Shown here in pieces: positions 1-3,892 of a stretch of DNA of 8,117 nt. The stretch's first letter is position 1; each line of letters begins with the position of its first letter. Made by a program: the position numbers and the translations under genes. This stretch comes from Solirubrobacterales bacterium. Its GTDB lineage: Bacteria; Actinomycetota; Thermoleophilia; Solirubrobacterales; Solirubrobacteraceae. Location of the stretch: assembly GCA_009781575.1 (NCBI GenBank), contig WQXW01000067.1:1-8117 (forward strand), written 5' to 3'. Under the pieces are notes generated by a model that worked only from the letters and a program-made list of their open reading frames with translations, did no database searches and was not told the DNA's origin.

Positions 1-47
1 CGGAACCGATCCTCAAAACAAAACACCAAACGGCCGCTGCCCGACCG
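1..47. repeat. Dispersed 105-bp intergenic repeat, copy 1 (left-truncated by the window edge)
   Basis: The first 50 bases align without gaps to bases 5989-6038 (41 of 50 identical by eye). They begin inside the right half of the palindrome TTCCGCGCGGAA and run through the A-rich tract (AAAACAAAACAC) to the closing GACCGG. The rest of this copy lies outside the window. It sits immediately beyond the stop codon of the minus-strand DUF2600 gene. If its missing part resembles the other copies, its hairpin plus T-run would lie on the sense strand of that gene's 3' end. No ORF here is credible. Confidence 0.8.
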
Positions 48-78
48 GAGCTCGAGCCGTGGGGGCGTGCGGTGTGGG

Positions 79-1374
79 TCAGCCGGAGCGCTTGACCACT
101 GGCAGCGGCGTGGGCTCCTCGTTGTGTCGCTTGGCGAGCGGCCGACGGGACACCGACGGTGGCGAGCACGGCTCACCGCCCGCCAGCCCCCGACGACCGA
201 CCAGCCCCCGCTGACCGCCCGCGCCCGCCGGCCGCGGCCCCGCGCCCGCCGGCGCTGGCCCGCGGCCCAGGTGGCGCGCGCGGCGGCCGAGGTGGCGCAG
301 GCGCGAGGCGGCGTGGCGCGAGGCGAACACGGTCATCGTGGGCTTGGCGAGCGCGCCCATGGTGGCGAGCAGCTCGTGGGAGGTGCCACGCACCTCCGGC
401 GCGCGCGCGTCGGGTGAGGAGAGGTAGTAGCCGGTCATCGCGGCGACGATCATCGCGTGGTGATCGCCCTGGGGCAGCGCGCGGGCGCGTGCGAGCGAGC
501 GCTCGGCGAGCCACCGCATGCGCTCGGCAGTCTCGGCGTGGGAGGCGTAGTAGCTGACCAGGCACCGTTGCCCGGTGGCGCGGTCCTCGTGGGCGTCGAC
601 GAGGTTGTCGAGCAGCGAGTGGAGCGCGCCGATCCAGGGGAAGTAGGCCTGCTCGACCGCGGTCACGTGGCGCTCGTCCAACCGGGGCGTGGCGGCGAGG
701 CCGAACATCACGTAGGCGCAGAGCGAGGAGCCGCCGGAGGCGGCGGTCTCCCACCAGCGCAGGCCGTCGGAAGCGGGGACCAGCGCGCGGGCCCACCGCT
801 CGAGCGCGGCGTAGTCACCCTGGGCGTCGCCGGTGTTGAAGCTCTGGAAGGCGACGATCCGCTCGGCGGTGCGCGCCGCGGCGGGCGCGACCCGCTCCCA
901 CGAGGGCAGGCGCGCGATCGCGGCGTGATGGCGGTCGATCATCTCCTGCAGGTATCCACCGTCGTGGCGGCGTGAGTTGAACTCGTAGTAGTCCACGGGC
1001 GGGAGCGCGGGATCGAGCGCGTGGACGAGCGCTTGGTGCAGCCGGCGGCCGTTGGCAACCGGATCGGCGCTGGGCTGCTCGACCAGCATGTCGAGGTAGT
1101 TGTAGGCCGACTGAAACGCCACCGCGGCCTGCACCGCGTGGGCGCGGTGGCGGTGGGGAGCGAACGCGGCAAACGCGGCGGCGCCCTCCATGTTGCCGCG
1201 CTTGCGCTGTGCGGCGAGCGCGAGCTCGCGCAGCGAGGGGTCGGGAATCTCAAGCGCGCGCTCCCTCCAATGGCGCAGCTCGGCGGAGACCCGGGGGAAC
1301 ACGCTCAGCCAGTAACGCCGCGCGGCACCTGCGAATGCGCCTGCCAGCGCCACACGGTGGGCACCCATCCTCAC
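79..1374 (-). CDS. DUF2600 family protein (YtpB/tetraprenyl-beta-curcumene-synthase-like)
   Basis: This 431-residue protein belongs to the DUF2600 family. The characterised member, Bacillus YtpB, cyclises a long-chain (C35) prenyl diphosphate to tetraprenyl-beta-curcumene. Visible family hallmarks are RRYWLSVFP (19-27), KRGNMEGAAAF (58-68), the acidic motif YLDMLVEQPSADP (93-105), WWETAASGGSSLCAY (207-221), the second acidic motif LLDNLVDAHED (254-264) and LGALAKPT-like sequence near 340-346. The acidic motifs would bind the metal-diphosphate in a class I terpene-cyclase fold; that role is inferred. The GTG at 1374 is chosen because TATCGT lies exactly 6 nt upstream (leaderless pattern); ATG at 1368 is the alternative. 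The recognisable core ends near residue 355. The last ~70 residues are Arg/Gly/Ala/Pro-rich with short internal repeats (RHLGR twice, PAGAG twice), longer than I expect for the family, and may reflect slippage past an older stop. No prenyl-transferase neighbour is present, so the substrate is unknown. Confidence 0.88.
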   Translation of the reverse strand: MRMGAHRVALAGAFAGAARRYWLSVFPRVSAELRHWRERALEIPDPSLRELALAAQRKRGNMEGAAAFAAFAPHRHRAHAVQAAVAFQSAYNYLDMLVEQPSADPVANGRRLHQALVHALDPALPPVDYYEFNSRRHDGGYLQEMIDRHHAAIARLPSWERVAPAAARTAERIVAFQSFNTGDAQGDYAALERWARALVPASDGLRWWETAASGGSSLCAYVMFGLAATPRLDERHVTAVEQAYFPWIGALHSLLDNLVDAHEDRATGQRCLVSYYASHAETAERMRWLAERSLARARALPQGDHHAMIVAAMTGYYLSSPDARAPEVRGTSHELLATMGALAKPTMTVFASRHAASRLRHLGRRARHLGRGPAPAGAGPRPAGAGGQRGLVGRRGLAGGEPCSPPSVSRRPLAKRHNEEPTPLPVVKRSG

Positions 1375-1380
1375 CCAAGG

Positions 1381-1386
1381 ACGATA
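1381..1386 (-). promoter_or_regulatory. Putative -10 element for a leaderless DUF2600 transcript
   Basis: Read on the minus strand the hexamer is TATCGT, followed by exactly six bases and then the GTG at 1374. That places a transcription start at or next to the start codon. There is no convincing -35 box at 16-18 bp. A TTGACT occurs at 1402-1397 but is too close (10-bp spacer). Confidence 0.45.
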
Positions 1387-1421
1387 CCAGTCGGTCAGTC
1401 AACCGTGAGCACGCGGGGAGA

Positions 1422-1451
1422 TTGGACAGCGGCGCGCGGTGGGAGTACGCT
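1422..1451 (+). promoter_or_regulatory. Putative sigma70-type promoter of the 1484 gene
   Basis: TTGGAC (1422-1427) is separated by 18 bp from TACGCT (1446-1451), resembling TTGACA/TATAAT. The predicted start near 1458 would give a ~26-nt leader containing the ribosome-binding site at 1471-1478. This is the only gene here with both a -35/-10 pair and a Shine-Dalgarno sequence. Confidence 0.5.
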
Positions 1452-1470
1452 CGCCTGACACACCAACACA

Positions 1471-1478
1471 AAGGGGGA
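1471..1478 (+). promoter_or_regulatory. Ribosome-binding site fixing the ATG at 1484
   Basis: AAGGGGGA lies five bases before ATG 1484. It supports this start over an in-frame upstream extension to about 1439, which would run across the promoter. Confidence 0.65.
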
Positions 1479-1483
1479 TCAGC

Positions 1484-1846
1484 ATGGCAGGTGAGGTGTT
1501 GTTCGTCGGCTGGGGGCCGGTGGTCAGGGGTCGCGAGGAGCGTGCCCTCCAGGTGTTCCAGGAGACCATGGAGTACTACGGCAGGCTCCAGCAGGAGGGG
1601 CAGATCGACAGCTTCGAGCCGGTGGTGATCGGGCCGCACGGTGGCGATCTGGCCGGGTTCGTGATGATCCGGGGCGAGCGTGCCAAGCTGGCGCAGCTGC
1701 GCTTCAGCGAGGAGTTCGAGCGGATGACGGTCCGCGCGGCGGGCATCGTGGACAACCTCGGCGTGGGGCCGGCCTACACGGGCGAGGCGCTCACACGCCA
1801 GATGGGGCTCTTCGAGGAGTCGGCGCGGGAGCTGGCAACCGCCTGA
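1484..1846 (+). CDS. Conserved hypothetical protein, likely dimeric alpha/beta-barrel (YCII/ABM-like) fold
   Basis: The product is a soluble 120-residue protein with no signal peptide or membrane segment. It opens with a beta-strand-like stretch (EVLFVGWGPVV, 3-13), then a helix (REERALQVFQETMEYYGRL), a strand (SFEPVVIGP), a GGDLAGFVMIRG strand-turn and a helix-rich end (KLAQLRFSEEFERM; VGPAYTGEALTRQM). This beta-alpha-beta-beta-alpha rhythm resembles small ferredoxin-like dimeric barrel proteins (EthD, YCII, ABM). The fold is inferred from pattern only and the function is unknown. I believe close relatives occur as lone hypothetical proteins in other actinobacteria, but I could not verify this. 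Start chosen from the SD AAGGGGGA. It is divergent from the DUF2600 gene (109-bp gap) and followed 7 bp later by a strong hairpin, so it is probably monocistronic. Confidence 0.82.
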   Translation: MAGEVLFVGWGPVVRGREERALQVFQETMEYYGRLQQEGQIDSFEPVVIGPHGGDLAGFVMIRGERAKLAQLRFSEEFERMTVRAAGIVDNLGVGPAYTGEALTRQMGLFEESARELATA

Positions 1847-1853
1847 GGGGGTC

Positions 1854-1882
1854 GAGGCGCCCGGGCCACACCTGGGCGCCTC
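1854..1882 (+). terminator. Strong GC hairpin, probable terminator of the 1484 gene
   Basis: GAGGCGCCC (1854-1862) pairs perfectly with GGGCGCCTC (1874-1882). The stem extends to 12 bp with one G-T pair, leaving the 5-base loop CCACA. It begins 7 bp after the stop codon. No T-run follows, so it is either a U-less terminator or a 3'-end stabiliser. Confidence 0.6.
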
Positions 1883-1889
1883 ACCGCCG

Positions 1890-1989
1890 CACACAGGCGC
1901 GGCCACACAGGCGCGGCCACACAGGCGCGGCCACACAGGCGCGGCCACACAGGCGCGGCGCACACAGGCGCGGCGCACACAGGCGCGGC
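1890..1989. repeat. Minisatellite: seven tandem units of CACACAGGCGCGGC
   Basis: Seven identical 14-bp units start at 1890, 1904, 1918, 1932, 1946, 1961 and 1976. The first five abut with a 14-bp period; the sixth and seventh are each preceded by an extra G (15-bp period). The array lies between the hairpin after the 1484 gene and the vapB promoter. 14 is not a multiple of 3 and no plausible protein spans it, so it is non-coding. Perfect identity suggests recent expansion or homogenisation. Confidence 0.92.
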
Positions 1990-2034
1990 GCGATCGGCTC
2001 GACACCACAAACGCCGCATGTATCTCGGGGGAGG

Positions 2035-2062
2035 CGCATGCAATTTGGGTGTGTTGCATGCG
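2035..2062 (+). promoter_or_regulatory. Inverted repeat, probable VapB/VapBC operator
   Basis: CGCATGCAA (2035-2043) is a perfect reverse complement of TTGCATGCG (2054-2062), with a 10-bp spacer. It overlaps the putative -35 box and ends 20 bp before the vapB ATG. Ribbon-helix-helix antitoxins typically bind such palindromes to autorepress their operon, so this is the obvious candidate site; binding is inferred. Confidence 0.6.
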
Positions 2063-2074
2063 GGCTGATATTCT
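2045..2074 (+). promoter_or_regulatory. Putative vapBC promoter, near-leaderless
   Basis: TTGGGT (2045-2050), 18-bp spacer, TATTCT (2069-2074), then 8 bases to ATG 2083. No Shine-Dalgarno sequence precedes the ATG, which fits a transcript starting at or within two bases of the start codon. The -35 box lies inside the inverted repeat, so a bound repressor would block RNA polymerase. Confidence 0.5.
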
Positions 2075-2082
2075 GTGCGCCG

Positions 2083-2310
2083 ATGAAGACGATCCAGATA
2101 CGGAGTGTTCCCGACGACGTGCACCGAGAGCTCCGGGCGCGGGCGGCGGCGGCGGACGTCTCCCTGTCGGACTTCGCGCTGGGAGAGCTCGAGCGCGTGG
2201 CGCGGCGGCCACCGGTGGCCGACCTGCTGGCGCGGGCGCGCGGGCGTGCGGGCGGCGCCGAGAGCGAGGCGATCGTGAGCGCGATCCGCGAGGGCCGCGA
2301 CCGCATTTGA
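2083..2310 (+). CDS. vapB: VapB/FitA-type ribbon-helix-helix antitoxin
   Basis: This 75-residue protein matches the small RHH antitoxins paired with PIN toxins. The N-terminal strand KTIQIRSVPDDV (2-13) is followed by helix HRELRARAAAAD, the turn VSLSD and a second helix FALGELERVARRP, the DNA-binding and dimerisation unit. The Arg/Glu-rich C-terminus (ESEAIVSAIREGRDRI, 60-75) would wrap around and inhibit the toxin. ATG 2083 is chosen because the RHH strand starts directly after it and a -10-like hexamer sits 8 nt upstream. It is followed after 19 bp by vapC in the same direction, the usual antitoxin-first order. The role assignment rests on motif and context; the target RNA is unknown. Confidence 0.87.
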   Translation: MKTIQIRSVPDDVHRELRARAAAADVSLSDFALGELERVARRPPVADLLARARGRAGGAESEAIVSAIREGRDRI

Positions 2311-2329
2311 GCGGCGTGGCGGCGGGTCG

Positions 2330-2797
2330 GTGCTCGTGGTCGACACCTCCGCGATCCTGGAGGCGCTCGCGGCGAAGAGCCCGGCACCGGGCCTGGTTGA
2401 GCGCCTGGCGGGGGACGGCGACCTGCACGCGCCGCACCTCATAGATGTGGAGCTTCTCCACGCGCTGCGCGCCATGACCATCCGCCGTGAGATCACATCC
2501 GAGCGCGCCGCGGATGCGCGCAGCGATTTCGCGGAGCTGGGGATGGTCCGCTACCCGCACGAGCCGTTGAGCGACCGCATCTGGGCGCTCCGCCACAACA
2601 TGAGCGCCTACGACGCGGCGTTCGTGGCGCTGGCTGAGACGCTCGGGACGCCACTGCTCACCTGCGATGCGCGGGTGGCGACGGCACCGGGCCACCACGC
2701 GAAGGTCGAGCTGTTCACGGACGCCACCGCGACACGACCCGCCGGCGCGGCGAAGACGCCCGAGGATCCGCCGCCCACTACCCAGCCAGGGGTGTGA
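2330..2797 (+). CDS. vapC: VapC-type PIN-domain ribonuclease toxin
   Basis: The product is a 155-residue PIN-domain protein and would be the toxin of this module: a Mg2+-dependent endoribonuclease held inactive by VapB. The four conserved acidic residues are visible: D5 (VVDTSAILEAL), E41 (DVELLHALR), D95 (AYDAAFVALAE) and D113 (LLTCDARVA). The PIN core ends around residue 130 (HHAKVELF). The remaining ~24 residues are Pro/Thr/Ala-rich and look like read-through into non-conserved sequence. Start is GTG 2330; GTG 2336 is in frame and also possible. No good SD is visible, suggesting translation coupled to vapB. The last 20 bp overlap the 3' end of the convergent nitroreductase-family gene. All catalytic residues are intact, so an active toxin is expected. 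Confidence 0.88.
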   Translation: MLVVDTSAILEALAAKSPAPGLVERLAGDGDLHAPHLIDVELLHALRAMTIRREITSERAADARSDFAELGMVRYPHEPLSDRIWALRHNMSAYDAAFVALAETLGTPLLTCDARVATAPGHHAKVELFTDATATRPAGAAKTPEDPPPTTQPGV

Positions 2798-3215
2798 CGG
2801 GTGTGACGGCGATCACCGGGATCGGCCGCGAGGTCTGGGTCTGGTAGGCCGTGTAGCGGTCGTGGTTGTTGTCGTTGACCAGCTTCCACACACGCGCGTA
2901 GTCGGGATCGCCGGGCTCGATCACACTGGCGGTGCCGTCGAGCCGCTCGCGAGCCACCTGGATCTCGACCTTGGTACTGGCGCGGATGTTGTAAAGCCAA
3001 GCCGGCGGGCTGTCGGCGCCGCCGTTGGAGGCAACGAGCAGGTAGTGCTCGCCGTCGCGCGCGTACACCAGCGCGTTGGTGCGGGTGGCGCCGGAGCGGC
3101 GGCCGGTGGTCCGCAGCAGCAGCGTGGGCACGCCGATCATGCGATGGCCGACGCGCCCGTCGGTGCGGACGTAGAGCTGCTGGTGCAGCCGCAGAAACGA
3201 GCCGGTGAGGCTCAT
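2778..3215 (-). CDS. Deazaflavin (F420)-dependent nitroreductase-family protein (Ddn/DUF385-like)
   Basis: The 145-residue product has the hallmark pattern of the Ddn-type split-barrel family. Segments are GVPTLLLRTTGRRSGATRT (about 28-46, phosphate-gripping TTGR-SG motif), DGEHYLLVASNGGADSPPAWLYNI (central strand plus NGG-PAW motif) and STKVEIQV (barrel strand). Relatives use coenzyme F420 to reduce quinones, nitroimidazoles or other lipophilic substrates. F420 use is inferred from family and no F420 biosynthesis gene is in view. Start ATG 3215 is chosen because the preceding in-frame stretch back to 3485 is Arg/Ser-rich and unlike the family. The gene is convergent with vapC (20-bp overlap), and the antitoxin gene 3310-3621 lies 94 bp upstream on the same strand. 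Confidence 0.88.
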   Translation of the reverse strand: MSLTGSFLRLHQQLYVRTDGRVGHRMIGVPTLLLRTTGRRSGATRTNALVYARDGEHYLLVASNGGADSPPAWLYNIRASTKVEIQVARERLDGTASVIEPGDPDYARVWKLVNDNNHDRYTAYQTQTSRPIPVIAVTPVTPLAG

Positions 3216-3225
3216 CGCGCAGGTG

Positions 3226-3231
3226 AGTCTA
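3226..3231 (-). promoter_or_regulatory. Putative -10 element for the Ddn-like gene
   Basis: On the minus strand the hexamer is TAGACT, 10 bases before ATG 3215. That predicts a transcript with only a few untranslated bases. No SD and no clear -35 box were found. Co-transcription with the upstream antitoxin gene is the alternative. Confidence 0.35.
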
Positions 3232-3309
3232 TTGGCTGACGCTCGGGCGCGCGGTGTGTGCTGCCGCCGCCGACCGGCCCGGTGGATGCCGCGGTCTTTT
3301 GCGGGCTTC

Positions 3310-3621
3310 TCAGCAGTCGAACGTGGCGTCGGCCGTGAGGCAGATCTCGTGCGATCTCGGCCCGAGCCGCTCCCACGGCTCCTCTCGGATCGACTCGATC
3401 GCGAGGCGCGTGGCATCGGCGAGCTCGCCGGCAGTCTCCGGATCTCTGGCGGCGGCGGCGCGGTAGCGCTCACGCAGCGCCTCACGTTGGCGCGCGGCGA
3501 GGATCGCCTCCAGACCTTCGCGCAGCGATTGCGAGCGACTCTCGAAGTCGCCGCGCTGCACGAGGCGATCCAGCTCGCGTGCGAGCGCGTCGGGCAACTT
3601 GACCGCGATCTGCACGGTCAT
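3310..3621 (-). CDS. Lone ribbon-helix-helix (MazE/ParD-like) antitoxin, toxin not found
   Basis: This 103-residue protein has an N-terminal RHH DNA-binding unit: strand MTVQIAVKLPDA (1-12), helix LARELDRLVQRG, turn FESRSQS, helix LREGLEAIL (33-41). A charged helical region follows (RQREALRERYRAAAARDPETAGEL), ending in EEPWERL (80-86). The EEPW-type ending is familiar from MazE-like antitoxins that are normally followed at once by mazF. Here about 20 more residues (to FDC at 103) follow, and the next 94 bp encode no toxin-like peptide in any frame I read. The next gene is a nitroreductase-family gene. It may be an antitoxin whose toxin was deleted, or a stand-alone regulator. ATG 3621 is chosen because CATACT lies exactly 6 nt upstream. 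It is divergent from nhaA with repeat copy 2 between them. Confidence 0.8.
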   Translation of the reverse strand: MTVQIAVKLPDALARELDRLVQRGDFESRSQSLREGLEAILAARQREALRERYRAAAARDPETAGELADATRLAIESIREEPWERLGPRSHEICLTADATFDC

Positions 3622-3627
3622 GCGCTC

Positions 3628-3633
3628 AGTATG
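3628..3633 (-). promoter_or_regulatory. Putative -10 element for a leaderless antitoxin transcript
   Basis: The minus-strand hexamer CATACT is followed by six bases and ATG 3621, the same spacing as for the DUF2600 and nhaA genes. A short inverted repeat, GTCAT (3617-3621) and ATGAC (3631-3635), flanks this promoter and could be an autoregulatory site, though it is only 5 bp long. Confidence 0.42.
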
Positions 3634-3687
3634 ACGTACAGCAATACCCAACGGAAGACCACGGCGACGGAATCTGGCACGCGCGAG

Positions 3688-3792
3688 CTCGAACACACCT
3701 GTCGCAGGCGCCGTTGGGGGATTCAAAAAGAAGATCCGTTCCGCGCGGAACCAATCCAAAAAACAAAACACGCAACACCCGGCGCTGGACCG
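3688..3792. repeat. Dispersed 105-bp intergenic repeat, copy 2 (complete)
   Basis: Bases 3688-3772 match 5931-6015 without gaps at 78 of 85 positions. Similarity continues more weakly to GACCG (13 of the next 20). Order on the plus strand: CTCGAACACACCTGTC, a variable patch, CCGTTGGGGGATTCAAAAAG, the palindrome GTTCCGCGCGGAAC (3738-3751), CCAATCC, and the A-rich tract AAAAAACAAAACACG. The copy lies between the divergent antitoxin gene and nhaA, ending 100 bp before the nhaA ATG. The AT-rich tracts stand out sharply from the GC-rich surroundings. Reading frames through it exist on both strands but conserve DNA rather than any one frame, so it is treated as non-coding. Confidence 0.9.
3724..3756 (-). 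terminator. Hairpin plus T-run within repeat copy 2, terminator-like on the minus strand
   Basis: On the minus strand, GAT (3756-3754) and GTTCCGC (3751-3745) pair with GCGGAAC (3744-3738) and ATC (3735-3733). The tract TTCTTTTTG (3732-3724) follows, a Rho-independent-terminator layout. It would stop transcription arriving antisense from nhaA before it enters the antitoxin gene. The palindrome has almost no loop, so the top base pairs would open in RNA. Confidence 0.35.
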
Positions 3793-3820
3793 CGCATCGA
3801 GGGAGAGGGCCCGGCGCGCC

Positions 3821-3867
3821 GGCGCACCCGCTCGGCGGCGCACCCGCTCGGCGGCACGCCGCTCGGC
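3821..3867. repeat. 16-bp tandem repeat upstream of nhaA (about three units)
   Basis: GGCGCACCCGCTCGGC occurs perfectly twice back to back (3821-3836, 3837-3852), followed by a degenerate third unit (3853-3867, GGCACGCCGCTCGGC). The array is preceded by the 12-bp palindrome CCGGCGCGCCGG (3811-3822). It fills the gap between repeat copy 2 and the nhaA -10 element. Confidence 0.8.
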
Positions 3868-3880
3868 CCCGGCCATCGGA

Positions 3881-3886
3881 CACAAT
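3881..3886 (+). promoter_or_regulatory. Putative -10 element for leaderless nhaA
   Basis: CACAAT (4 of 6 matches to TATAAT) is followed by exactly six bases and ATG 3893. There is no SD sequence in the CCGGGC spacer. No recognisable -35 box was found. Confidence 0.45.
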
Positions 3887-3892
3887 CCGGGC

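Noticed and set aside
1250..2698. A 482-codon minus-strand open frame across the 1484 gene, minisatellite and vapBC
   Set aside because: It includes the minisatellite translated as Arg/Ala/Cys/Val repeats and shows no domain; the plus-strand genes are well supported.
3272..3300. Plus-strand terminator candidate GACCG...CGGTC followed by TTTT
   Set aside because: The stem is only 5 bp with a 15-base loop, and no plus-strand gene ends nearby except vapC, which stops 475 bp earlier.
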